This document shows, one piece after another, positions 32,606 to 40,567 of a stretch of DNA of 64,000 bases. Position 1 is the stretch's first letter, and each line of letters opens with the position of its first letter. Location of the stretch: positions 186,001 to 250,000 of the forward strand of contig NZ_RDBF01000004.1 of the NCBI RefSeq assembly GCF_003674095.1, in the 5' to 3' direction. Made by a program: the position numbers and the translations under genes. The notes under the pieces are model-generated. The model was not told the DNA's origin and searched no databases. It saw only the letters and a program-made list of their open reading frames with translations. This DNA comes from Aeromicrobium phragmitis. Lineage in GTDB: Bacteria > Actinomycetota > Actinomycetes > Propionibacteriales > Nocardioidaceae.

Positions 32606-33157
32606 TCAGTCGAAGCGGATGTCGTCGGCAGCGACGAGCGGCTGTCGGTACTGCGCGTGGAGGAGTTCGAGGGTGCGCCGGTGTTGTTCCTCGTCGGCCG
32701 AGGCGATGGCGTCCGTGGCGAGATGGACGCGGAGATCGCGTGCGTAGGCACTCGAGGCGGTGAGGGCGATGCACGCCTCGGTCTCGACTCCGGTCAGCAC
32801 CAGCTCCCGCGTGCCCAGCCGCTCCAGCAGCGCATCGAGCTCGGTCGCGAAGAACGCGTCGTCGCGGGTCTTCAGGACTTCGTGCGCCCCGGCGAGGTCC
32901 AGCTCGACCAGCGGCGCGGCGCCGGGAGAACCCTCGAGGACCATCGGCTGGTCGTCCTCGAGCATGTTGAGTGCCCAGGTCGATCGGTCCCGTCGGTGCA
33001 CGGTCCGTACGTTGATCATCGGTGCACCGGCCTGTCGGGCGGCAGTGAGAAGCCGCTGAACCGCGGTCACGAGGTCCCCCCGGACCTTCTGCAGTCCCGG
33101 CGGGTCGAAGAACTGCTCCTGCAGGTCGATGAGGAGCAGGGCGCGATCAGGGGCCAT
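32606..33157 (-). CDS. Isochorismatase-family cysteine hydrolase
   Basis: A 183-residue alpha/beta hydrolase-like protein: catalytic Asp in LLLIDLQEQFF, Lys in EVLKTRDDAFF and nucleophile Cys in LTGVETEACIALTA complete the D-K-C triad. Family members cleave amides or vinyl ethers (nicotinamidase/isochorismatase type); the substrate is not predictable. ATG 33157 lies inside the end of the upstream GAF-ANTAR gene (11-base overlap), suggesting co-transcription; a TTG nine bases earlier is also possible. Confidence 0.85.
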   Translation of the reverse strand: MAPDRALLLIDLQEQFFDPPGLQKVRGDLVTAVQRLLTAARQAGAPMINVRTVHRRDRSTWALNMLEDDQPMVLEGSPGAAPLVELDLAGAHEVLKTRDDAFFATELDALLERLGTRELVLTGVETEACIALTASSAYARDLRVHLATDAIASADEEQHRRTLELLHAQYRQPLVAADDIRFD

Positions 33158-33860
33158 GATCGCCAAGGATGCCCGAGATGTCGCCCCGGTGCACGAGTTG
33201 CTCGGCGAGGTCGCGCACCTTGACGTTCGAATGCTGCGAGGCGCGCCGTAGGACCGCGAACGCCGTCACGGCGTCGATGGAGAACCGCTCCATCAGAATG
33301 CCCTCGGCTTGACCGATCAAAGTGCGGCTCTCCAGTGCTGATTCCAACGACTCGATCCGGTGCATCGCGCCCAGGACTGCCATGACGTGCGTCGCGTAAG
33401 TCCTCAGTTCCTCGGGGTCGACATCGGCGAACTGCTCGTGTCGGCTCCCGTAGAGATTCAGCGCGCCGAGCCGCACCTGACGGTTCACCAGATCGACGGA
33501 GATGCTGCTGCGCACGCCCAACTGCGCAATGGCCGGACCCCAGCGCGGCCATCGTTCATCGTTGGCGGGGTCGTCGGTGCGGACGATGCGGGCTTCGGTG
33601 GCGGCGTCGACGCACGGCCCCTCGCCGAGTTCATGCTGGAGTCCATCGGCTCGTGCGGCGATCGGAGCGGTGGGTCCGACCGTCTCCAAGCGGCCGCCCG
33701 GTTTCAGCAGGGTGACCCCGACCTCATCGGCTCCGAACAACCAGCGCGCCGACGAGGTGACGAGGTCGAGGGATTTGTCCAGGTCGGCGAGCTCGCTCAG
33801 CTCGCTCACGATCTGCGTCAGGTCATCGAGGCTCAGCACCACGCCGATCGCCTCCTTCAT
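33147..33860 (-). CDS. GAF-ANTAR transcription antiterminator, copy 1
   Basis: A roughly 237-residue protein. A GAF sensor (about residues 15-165) contains LGEGPCVDA and RSSISVDL. A C-terminal ANTAR RNA-binding domain follows (about 175-230: LIGQAEGILMERFSIDAVTAFAVLRRAS). ANTAR proteins bind paired RNA hairpins to prevent termination. ATG 33860 is preferred because homologous sequence begins there (MKEAIGVVLSLDDLTQIV). It is divergent from a second GAF-ANTAR gene, separated by about 140 bases. Confidence 0.85.
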   Translation of the reverse strand: MKEAIGVVLSLDDLTQIVSELSELADLDKSLDLVTSSARWLFGADEVGVTLLKPGGRLETVGPTAPIAARADGLQHELGEGPCVDAATEARIVRTDDPANDERWPRWGPAIAQLGVRSSISVDLVNRQVRLGALNLYGSRHEQFADVDPEELRTYATHVMAVLGAMHRIESLESALESRTLIGQAEGILMERFSIDAVTAFAVLRRASQHSNVKVRDLAEQLVHRGDISGILGDHGP

Positions 33861-34002
33861 GACTGCCGGCCATGATGCCAGACCGACGCACATCCAGACT
33901 CTACAGCCGCTGCGTTCGTCGACTCGAGCGATCTCGTACACTATGTTCCGCGACGTCGCGGTCAGAAAGTGGCCATCCGGGCGTCATGGGGTAGGACGAC
34001 CT

Positions 34003-34695
34003 GTGAGCGACAGCTTCGCGCGAAGGCTGGCTGATGCCGCACGGCAGTGGACGAGTATCGACTCGGTCGCCGATCTGGCCCGCGAGATTGCCGAACTCGC
34101 TGCCGCCGCCATCGATGGATGTGCGGCTGGGCGGATCAGCCTTGCGCGACGAGACGGCCAGACGCCGAGCGTCGCCTACACCGAGGACGGCGCGCGGCGA
34201 GCCGGGGACCTGCAGCGGCGCTTCGGTGAGGGTCCGGGGAGCGACGCTCTCCAATCGGATGCCCCGGTCTCGGCGGTCGACTTGGAGCACGAATCGCGGT
34301 GGCCGACGTGGGCTCCTCGCGTCGTCATGGGCACGGGCTACCACAGCGTGGTGAGTGTGCGCCTGTACGTGGGGGATCGGACTCTCGGTGTCCTCGAGCT
34401 CTACGGCAAGGGCGTCGACGCTTTCAATGCGCAGGCGTTGCAGGAGGCCGAGCTGCTCGCAGCCCAGGCGTCGTCGCACCTGGCGCTGATCGATCTCGTC
34501 CAGAATCTGTCGACGGCGCTTTCGACCCGCACCGTCATCGGCCAGGCGGAGGGCATCCTCATGGAGCGTTACCAGCTCGACGCCGTGCGCGCCTTCGCGA
34601 TGCTGCGACGCGTCTCGCAGCACACCAACACCCGCCTCGCGGAGGTGGCGGAGGAGCTGGTCGAGACGCGTCGTACTCCGGGAGCGGAGGCCTGA
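34003..34695 (+). CDS. GAF-ANTAR transcription antiterminator, copy 2
   Basis: A 230-residue protein with the same architecture as its divergent neighbour: GAF domain (RRFGEGPGSDAL, HSVVSVRLYVGD) and ANTAR domain (VIGQAEGILMERYQLDAVRAFAMLRRVSQ). GTG 34003 is the best start, since longer in-frame extensions run antisense into copy 1. The pair probably arose by inverted duplication. No obvious two-hairpin ANTAR target is seen beside either gene. Confidence 0.83.
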   Translation: MSDSFARRLADAARQWTSIDSVADLAREIAELAAAAIDGCAAGRISLARRDGQTPSVAYTEDGARRAGDLQRRFGEGPGSDALQSDAPVSAVDLEHESRWPTWAPRVVMGTGYHSVVSVRLYVGDRTLGVLELYGKGVDAFNAQALQEAELLAAQASSHLALIDLVQNLSTALSTRTVIGQAEGILMERYQLDAVRAFAMLRRVSQHTNTRLAEVAEELVETRRTPGAEA

Positions 34696-34704
34696 CATCG
34701 GTCA

Positions 34705-34716
34705 TATCGTGCTTTC
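34705..34716 (+). promoter_or_regulatory. -10 TATCGT six bases before ATG
   Basis: TATCGT (34705-34710) plus six bases leads straight to the ATG at 34717, the same geometry as at 576, 4310, 36169 and 37571. A leaderless transcript is likely. Confidence 0.45.
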
Positions 34717-35295
34717 ATGGCCGAGGTCGTCGTCTTCCACCACGTTCACGGACTCACGCGCGGGGTGATGGCGTTCGCGCAAACGCTGCGCGACGCCGGA
34801 CACGCGGTTCATGCGCCGGACCTGTTCGAGGGGCGCGCATTCGCCACGCTCGACGAGGGGCTCGACTACGTCCGCTCCGTCGGTTTCGCTGAGATCATCG
34901 CCCGCGGCGTGGCCGCGGCAGAGAACGTCCCCGCCACGGCGGTGTATGCCGGATTCTCGCTCGGAGTCCTGCCCGCGCAGTACCTGGTGCAGACTCGTCA
35001 GGGCGCGCGCGGCGCGGTCCTCATGCACGCGTGCGCGCCGGTCCAGGAGTTCGGCGACCGCTGGCCGCCCGAGGTTCCCGTGCAGATCCACGCGATGAAC
35101 GCGGACCGTTCCTTCGTTGACGAGGGCGACCTCGACGCCGCGCGTGACGTTCTGAGCCAGGCCGATGACGGCGAGCTCTTCCTCTATCCGGGCTCTGAAC
35201 ACCTGTTCGCCGATCCGTCCCTTCCGGGCTACGACGAAGCCGCGGCGGAAGCACTGCAGAGCCGGGTCCTCGACTTCCTACGGTGTGCGGGGTGA
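34717..35295 (+). CDS. Dienelactone-hydrolase-family protein
   Basis: A 192-residue alpha/beta hydrolase. The first strand is VVVFHHVHGLTRGV, the nucleophile elbow is AGFSLGVLPAQY (Ser rather than Cys), the acid region is HAMNADRSFVDE, and the catalytic His is in PGSEHLFAD. The family hydrolyses small esters and lactones; the physiological substrate is unknown. It is transcribed alone. The 172 bases after it (35296-35467) show no gene, repeat or RNA that I can identify. Confidence 0.82.
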   Translation: MAEVVVFHHVHGLTRGVMAFAQTLRDAGHAVHAPDLFEGRAFATLDEGLDYVRSVGFAEIIARGVAAAENVPATAVYAGFSLGVLPAQYLVQTRQGARGAVLMHACAPVQEFGDRWPPEVPVQIHAMNADRSFVDEGDLDAARDVLSQADDGELFLYPGSEHLFADPSLPGYDEAAAEALQSRVLDFLRCAG

Positions 35296-35467
35296 GATTC
35301 GGGGTGAATCGTCCGCTCGGGAGAGTGGGCGCCGCTCCCCGTCACGTACGTTCGGCTCGGCGGCGCGAAACCCTGTCCCTCCCAACCCGCGCCGCTTCGG
35401 TGACGTTGCGTCATCGAGTGGCGCATCCCGTCGGTCACCTCGGCGGGGTGTGCCGCGAACCCCGTGG

Positions 35468-36121
35468 TCAGGGGTGCACCGGTCCGTACAGGGCATACTG
35501 AACCTCCAGCGTAAAGGCCCAGTATCTGTCACCGTAGGACCAGTGCCACCATTCGGGCGGATACGCCGCGAAGCCCGCGGTCGCCATGGCGGTGGCGAGA
35601 ATGTCGCGATGCCCCCGAGCGAAGTCGGTGATGTTGGGGGCATCGAGGTAGCACGCCCCGTCACTCTCGTCCGGGGTGGCGTTGATGCGTGTACCCATGT
35701 CGAGGGCGTTGCCCTCGGCATCGCTGAGGACGAGATCGATCGCCGCGCCGCTCACGTGGGGCGCGACGTCCGGCGGCGAAACATGGCGACTGGCGAGTCC
35801 TCGTAGGGTGTCCGGTTCGAGCGGCCCGTATCGCTCCAGAAGTTCGGAGCAGTGGTCCTCGTAGTAGCGCTGTTGTACGTCGTACGGGCGGTAGCCCTCC
35901 ACGAGCAACAAGTCATAACCCGGAGGGAGGGCGTTGCGAGCTTTTCTCAGTCGTTGGAGCACACCGGTTCTCAACCGTGAGTAGGCGCCAGTTGGCTCGG
36001 CGTAAAGGGTCGACCATCGCAACTCGGGTGCGTGCTGCCGGACGTCGATGAGCGCGTCGCCCCGCTCGTCGACGGGTATGCGCGCGATCAACTGATCTCC
36101 CATCACCACGCTGCTGCTCAT
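35468..36121 (-). CDS. D-Ala-D-Ala dipeptidase (VanX-like M15 peptidase)
   Basis: About 217 residues. LLLVEGYRPYDVQQRYYEDH contains the conserved Arg, APHVSGAAIDLVL carries the zinc His and Asp, and EWWHWSYGDRYWAF supplies the catalytic Glu and third zinc His. These are all VanX/DdpX hallmarks. It cleaves D-Ala-D-Ala, probably for turnover of wall dipeptides, since no vanH/vanA or sensor genes are near. ATG 36121 is chosen because upstream in-frame sequence is not VanX-like. Confidence 0.85.
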   Translation of the reverse strand: MSSSVVMGDQLIARIPVDERGDALIDVRQHAPELRWSTLYAEPTGAYSRLRTGVLQRLRKARNALPPGYDLLLVEGYRPYDVQQRYYEDHCSELLERYGPLEPDTLRGLASRHVSPPDVAPHVSGAAIDLVLSDAEGNALDMGTRINATPDESDGACYLDAPNITDFARGHRDILATAMATAGFAAYPPEWWHWSYGDRYWAFTLEVQYALYGPVHP

Positions 36122-36168
36122 GAGTTCAGGATATGCAGTCAGGGCGTCTGCTCGGGGCGTCGCTCCAG

Positions 36169-36180
36169 TAGGCTCCGGAT
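36169..36180 (+). promoter_or_regulatory. -10 TAGGCT six bases before GTG
   Basis: TAGGCT (36169-36174) is followed by exactly six bases and the GTG at 36181; no ribosome-binding site is present. It implies leaderless expression of the membrane protein. Confidence 0.5.
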
Positions 36181-36810
36181 GTGAGCGAGAAGCGAGAGTC
36201 ACGAGCACGACGGAAGCAGTCGCGTGACGGCAGCCGGTTCACCGTCTGGGCCGCCGTGGGACTTCTGCTGTTCTTCGGCCTCGCCCTCGTCGAACTCGTG
36301 CCGTTGCTCGTGCACGGGCTCGCCCGTGCCTTCGAGCTCGACGGTGACGCCGTCATCGAACGGTGGCCGCTCCACCCCGGATACTGGGTGTCCGTGCTGG
36401 TGTTCGCCGCACCGTTGGTCGTCGCGATGGTGTTCGCGCTCGCGACCCGCTTTCTCGCGCACGGCAAGGACGAGCCGTCGGCCCGGCGGCGTTGGTCCGG
36501 GGTCATCCTCGGGCTCGCCGTCGCGTACTCCGTCGCGGTGCAGTGGACGACGCTGACAGGTACGAATCGCCCGTTGATCAGTGGCCGGGTGAGTGATGGT
36601 CTCACCGACCTTCCGCTCGGTGTGGTCGACGTGCTGCGTGTGGCGGCGTACCCGAGTCTCGCCGTGCTCCTCGGCACCTTCGCCGCGGTGGTCGTCGTCG
36701 GTCTGCTGAGCGGCAAGGACCGGCCGAGGATCTACGCCTGGTCCTACCTCGCGGTGGCCACCGTCGGTGTCGTGCTCGTCGGCTGGCTCAACGGGAACCG
36801 CTACTTCTGA
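36181..36810 (+). CDS. Membrane protein of unknown function
   Basis: A 209-residue protein with a basic N-terminus (SEKRESRARRKQSRD) and about five hydrophobic segments (near residues 21-45, 70-88, 107-125, 147-175, 185-203). I do not recognise the family. Both neighbours face away or convergently, so it is monocistronic. A leaderless promoter precedes it. Confidence 0.7.
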   Translation: MSEKRESRARRKQSRDGSRFTVWAAVGLLLFFGLALVELVPLLVHGLARAFELDGDAVIERWPLHPGYWVSVLVFAAPLVVAMVFALATRFLAHGKDEPSARRRWSGVILGLAVAYSVAVQWTTLTGTNRPLISGRVSDGLTDLPLGVVDVLRVAAYPSLAVLLGTFAAVVVVGLLSGKDRPRIYAWSYLAVATVGVVLVGWLNGNRYF

Positions 36811-36820
36811 CCCGTCGCCG

Positions 36821-37564
36821 TCAATGCTCGCCGACGACGCGGGCCTGATCGACCGCCGCTGCGGCGCCTCGCGTCCAGGGGGCCCCGTGACCGGTCAGCA
36901 CGACGCTCGCCTCGGTGGCAGCCAGCGCGTCGAGGGAGGCGATCGCCTGACGCGTGTCCTTCGTTGCTGCCGAGGCGACGATCTGCGGACCTGTCTTGCC
37001 GGTGTAGGGGTCCATTGTCACGAGCGCATCACCGCTGATGACGGTGTCGCGCTCGGGCAGGTGGAGGATGCAATGGCCATCGGTGTGGCCGGGCGTGTGC
37101 GACGCGACCGGTCGCCCGGGAACGTCGAGCGCGGACTCGGTGGTGATCGCCCGGGTGACCGCGATGCCCTTCACCGTGAGCGCGCCGGCCGCCGCCATCT
37201 GCCCGAGTACCGGTAGCGAACGCGGGTGCCGCAGCGGGTACAGGAAGCGGTTGCTCTGCGGCCGGTACCGGTAGGGATGAGCGGCGAGGCGGGCGTCGTC
37301 TCGATGAACCCAGACCGGCACTGCGTGCTCGCGGTACAGCATCGCGGCGAACCCCACGTGATCGAAATGACCGTGGGTGAGCAGGAGGGCACGGATGTCG
37401 TCGGGGTGCCGTCCGAGCCGCCGAATGAGTTCCAGCACCATGGGCCACATACGTGGCAGACCCGCGTCGACGAGGGTGAGATCGTCAGCGTCCTCGATGA
37501 CATAGCAGTTGACGTGAGCGTACGACACGAGGTGCACGCCGTCAGCGACATCGCGGGTGATCAT
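36821..37564 (-). CDS. Metallo-beta-lactamase-fold hydrolase
   Basis: A 247-residue protein with LLTHGHFDHVGF (H-x-H-x-D-H), later metal-ligand histidine in SHTPGHTDGH, the bridging aspartate in ISGDALV and a final LTGHGAPW histidine. This is a complete two-zinc MBL site of the glyoxalase II-like group. Substrate unknown. The start codon is preceded on its own strand by TAGCGT and six bases, indicating a leaderless mRNA. It is convergent with the membrane protein gene. Confidence 0.85.
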   Translation of the reverse strand: MITRDVADGVHLVSYAHVNCYVIEDADDLTLVDAGLPRMWPMVLELIRRLGRHPDDIRALLLTHGHFDHVGFAAMLYREHAVPVWVHRDDARLAAHPYRYRPQSNRFLYPLRHPRSLPVLGQMAAAGALTVKGIAVTRAITTESALDVPGRPVASHTPGHTDGHCILHLPERDTVISGDALVTMDPYTGKTGPQIVASAATKDTRQAIASLDALAATEASVVLTGHGAPWTRGAAAAVDQARVVGEH

Positions 37565-37576
37565 GGCACCACGCTA
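37565..37576 (-). promoter_or_regulatory. -10 TAGCGT six bases before ATG (minus strand)
   Basis: On the minus strand, TAGCGT (complement of 37571-37576) is followed by GGTGCC and the ATG ending at 37562. It matches the other start-proximal -10 elements of the window. Confidence 0.5.
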
Positions 37577-37607
37577 GGCACGACAGACGGCTCGCGCTGG
37601 TCGACGC

Positions 37608-39515
37608 TCACCTCCGCTCCGTGCCCTGGGGGCGGCGTCGCTCGCGTTGACGACGGTCGGCCCGGTCAGCATCGGCGAACCAGCGGAGGATCAGGCCGGC
37701 CAGCACGGCGATCGTCACGAATTCACCGACGGCCCAGGCGATTCCCCCGGCCAAAGCCTGATCGTCGAGCAGCGGTCGTGCCCAGTCGAGCTGGAGGGAG
37801 TCGAAGTAGTCGCCCCCGATCGGCGTGCCGCCGAAGACGAGCACGACCGCGAAGATCGTGTGGGTGAGCATGACGAGGACCAGCATCGGGATGTGCAGGA
37901 GACGCGACGACCGGCGCGGATCGGGATCGACGCCGAGCACCATCCAGTAGTAGAGGAACCCCGATGCCAGGAAGTGGGCCTGCATGAGCAGATGACCCCA
38001 GTGGTGGCTCATCGCGAGTTCGAACAGCGGTGTGAAGTACAGCCCGTAGAGCCCGCCCACGAAGATGGCGGTGGCGACGATCGGCAGCGTGAGGAAGCGA
38101 CCGACGCGCGAGCGCATCGCCGCGAGCAGCGTGCGCCGGCCCGCCGGTGGAAGCGCCCGCAGTGCGAGGGTGATCGGCGCGCCGAGGGCGAGCAGCACGG
38201 GAGCGATCATGTTCAGCGTCATGTGTTGCGCCATGTGGACGCTCAGCAGTGCGGCCGCGTACCGTCCGGTGCCGGTGCACGTGACGAGCACGATGAGCAG
38301 GACGCCGGCCCCGAACGCCAGGCTACGGTGCCAGGGCCACTGGTCGCCGCGCCGGCGCAGGGTGAGAACGCCGGCGACGTAGGGCACCCCGACGAGGACG
38401 GTGACGAGGAGGCCGAACGGGTCGAGGTGTACGGGTAGGAGCAGGGTGGCCGGCGTCGGTGGTGCATCGAGCGCATAGCCGAGGATGGCCTCCGCCGCTG
38501 AGCCGGGTTGCGTTGCTGCGCTCGCGCTCGGAGGTTGGACGGCGGTCAAGCCCGCCGCGAGGCCCATCGCAGCGCCCATGATCAGCAGTTCGAGAGCGGC
38601 GAGAGCGGCGAAGTCGCCGGAGGACCGCGAGGGCGCCTGGATGACGCGACGTCGGTGGATCAGGCCGAGGCAACCCAGCCCGACGAGTGCGGCGATCTTC
38701 GCGGTCAGGACCACTCCGTAGTCGGTGGTCAGAAGATCGCGGGGGCCGTTGAGCTGAAGAGCCGCCGACAGCAGGCCACTCGCGGCCACGGTGAGGAAAC
38801 AACCGAGGGCAAGCCGGCTGAAACGGCGGACGAGGGCGGTGTCGGCGGTCGGCACGAGACGCGCGCCGATGACCACAGCGGCCAGCCCGCCGACCCACAG
38901 GGCGGCAGCCCAGGCGTGCGCCGCCATCGACATGGTGCCGAGGACGTGCCGGTGGCCCGACGCGGCGTGTCCCACGATCGCCGGGAGCGCAGTGCTGAGC
39001 AGTGCGAGTCCGAGGGGGACGAGAGTCTCGGCGGGCCGTCGCACGGCAAGCGCGAGCGCTCCGGCCAGCAGCGCCAGCGCAGCCTGGCCGAGATCGCCGC
39101 GATACGCGCGCACCTCCGCCAGCAGCGTCCAGAAGGCGTCTGACGTGACCGCCGCGGCGGGGGAGACGTCGAGGAACGTACTCACATCGATCACGACATG
39201 GGTGACGGCCGCGAGGGCGGCCACGAGCGCCATCGCTGTCGACATGCGGCACAGGCGCAAGGCGGCTGCTGAAAGGGATCGGCCATGCAATGGAAGGAGC
39301 CATCCGGCGGCGAGGAGGAGCCCGCAGGTGAGGACGGCCGCCGCCATGGCGGCGAGGTGCGTCAGCGTGGCCGGCAGCCGGGACCCCGAATCCGGGCCGA
39401 ATGCTGTCATGACGATGATCGCTGCTGCCAGCGCCCCGACGCTCATCACCGCGAGCGTGAGACGTGGCGGCAGCGCAGGAAGAACCCGGGTTTCGGCGGT
39501 CTGGCGTGACGTCAC
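37608..39515 (-). CDS. CopD-CtaG fusion: copper import/oxidase copper-assembly protein
   Basis: A 635-residue membrane protein with about 16 helices. Residues 1-320 match the CopD copper-resistance family (GHAASGHRHVLGTMSMAAHAW and LWVGGLAAVVI). Residues about 355-610 match the CtaG/caa3 oxidase-assembly family (LSVHMAQHMTLNMIAPVLLAL, HHWGHLLMQAHFLASGFLYYW, DPDPRRSS). The fusion is known from actinobacteria and is thought to deliver copper to cytochrome oxidase. It is divergent from the oxidase operon across 122 bases, which supports a role in loading its CuA/CuB sites. Confidence 0.88.
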   Translation of the reverse strand: MTSRQTAETRVLPALPPRLTLAVMSVGALAAAIIVMTAFGPDSGSRLPATLTHLAAMAAAVLTCGLLLAAGWLLPLHGRSLSAAALRLCRMSTAMALVAALAAVTHVVIDVSTFLDVSPAAAVTSDAFWTLLAEVRAYRGDLGQAALALLAGALALAVRRPAETLVPLGLALLSTALPAIVGHAASGHRHVLGTMSMAAHAWAAALWVGGLAAVVIGARLVPTADTALVRRFSRLALGCFLTVAASGLLSAALQLNGPRDLLTTDYGVVLTAKIAALVGLGCLGLIHRRRVIQAPSRSSGDFAALAALELLIMGAAMGLAAGLTAVQPPSASAATQPGSAAEAILGYALDAPPTPATLLLPVHLDPFGLLVTVLVGVPYVAGVLTLRRRGDQWPWHRSLAFGAGVLLIVLVTCTGTGRYAAALLSVHMAQHMTLNMIAPVLLALGAPITLALRALPPAGRRTLLAAMRSRVGRFLTLPIVATAIFVGGLYGLYFTPLFELAMSHHWGHLLMQAHFLASGFLYYWMVLGVDPDPRRSSRLLHIPMLVLVMLTHTIFAVVLVFGGTPIGGDYFDSLQLDWARPLLDDQALAGGIAWAVGEFVTIAVLAGLILRWFADADRADRRQRERRRPQGTERR

Positions 39516-39637
39516 GCGAGGTTCGCCCCCGTCTCGCTGGCGGCCGAGATCGTGGTCGGCCGGATTGTGCCCGTGCTCACGTCAGCCTACGCTGGCTGGA
39601 CGCGAACGACCGGCCGGCGACGAGCGCGGGAGGATGC

Positions 39638-40567
39638 ATGTCGGAACCGACAAGCTCCGAGGGGGGACTGTCGCGTCGTGCCTTCCTGGCCACCGGCGCG
39701 GCTGCCGGAGGACTCGTGCTCGTCGGTGTCGCCGCTCCCTGGGCAACCGGATCGCACGAGGAGCACGACGGGCAAGGAGAGCCGCCTCCGCGCTTCTTCA
39801 CCGACGCGGAACGCGTGACCGTGGCCGCGATCGTCGAGCGACTCGTCCCAGGGTCCGCGGGCGATCCCGGGGCCCGGGAAGCCGGGGTCGTCGACTACAT
39901 CGATCGCAAGCTCGGTGCGGGCGGATTCGCCGAACCGACGTTCATCGACGGTCCGTTCGTCGAGGTCGTCGAGGAGGGCTCGACCGCCACGCCCTCGGGT
40001 CCGCTCGTCGTCGCGCGATCGGAGCTCTACCGGTACGGCTATCAGTCCGAGGGAACGCCGCAGCGGACGTACCGCGAAGGTCTGGAGGCCCTCGACCGGT
40101 TCGCGCAGTCGCAGTTCGACGGGCCGTTCCACCAGCTGGGCGAGGACGACCGGGATGCGCTGCTCACCGTGCTCGACGACATTCAGCAGACCAGCGAGGG
40201 TGGCGACGACCAAGGCACCGGAGCGAGCAACGAAGCGACGGGTCCTGAGGGGGGTGGAGAGCGAGAAGGCGCGGCGCGTGACGCCTTCGGGGAGTTGAGT
40301 CCCGGTCAGTTCTTCTCCACGCTGCACGCCGACACGATGGAGGGCATGTTCTCGGACCCGTCATACGGCGGCAACCAGGACATGGTCGGCTGGACGCTCA
40401 TCGGCTTCCCGGGCCCGCAACGCTCCTACTCTCCCGGGGAGATGCTCGGCGGAACTCGCAAGCGCCCGCAGCCCCATGACCACCTTCCGCCGATGAATCC
40501 CGACCGACCCGACGACGCGGCCCGTGAGGCGCTCGAACAAGCCCGGCGCGGAGTGAAGGACGGATAG
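39638..40567 (+). CDS. Tat-exported gluconate 2-dehydrogenase subunit 3-type small subunit
   Basis: A 309-residue protein. A twin-arginine signal SRRAFLATGAAAGG is followed by a hydrophobic stretch ending APWATG. The domain (RFFTDAERVTVAAIVERLVP, GVVDYIDRKLG, and the C-terminal MEGMFSDPSYGGNQDMVGW block) is that of gluconate 2-dehydrogenase subunit 3. An acidic Gly-rich insert (about residues 185-215) is unusual. Family members form the small subunit of membrane-bound FAD dehydrogenases and carry the flavoprotein through the Tat system. ATG 39638 follows a GGGAGG site; its stop abuts the GMC gene start. Confidence 0.87.
   Translation: MSEPTSSEGGLSRRAFLATGAAAGGLVLVGVAAPWATGSHEEHDGQGEPPPRFFTDAERVTVAAIVERLVPGSAGDPGAREAGVVDYIDRKLGAGGFAEPTFIDGPFVEVVEEGSTATPSGPLVVARSELYRYGYQSEGTPQRTYREGLEALDRFAQSQFDGPFHQLGEDDRDALLTVLDDIQQTSEGGDDQGTGASNEATGPEGGGEREGAARDAFGELSPGQFFSTLHADTMEGMFSDPSYGGNQDMVGWTLIGFPGPQRSYSPGEMLGGTRKRPQPHDHLPPMNPDRPDDAAREALEQARRGVKDG

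Noticed and set aside
35468-36121. VanX-like protein as part of a vancomycin-resistance cluster
   Set aside because: No vanH, vanA/ligase or vanRS genes are near; a housekeeping dipeptidase is the simpler reading.
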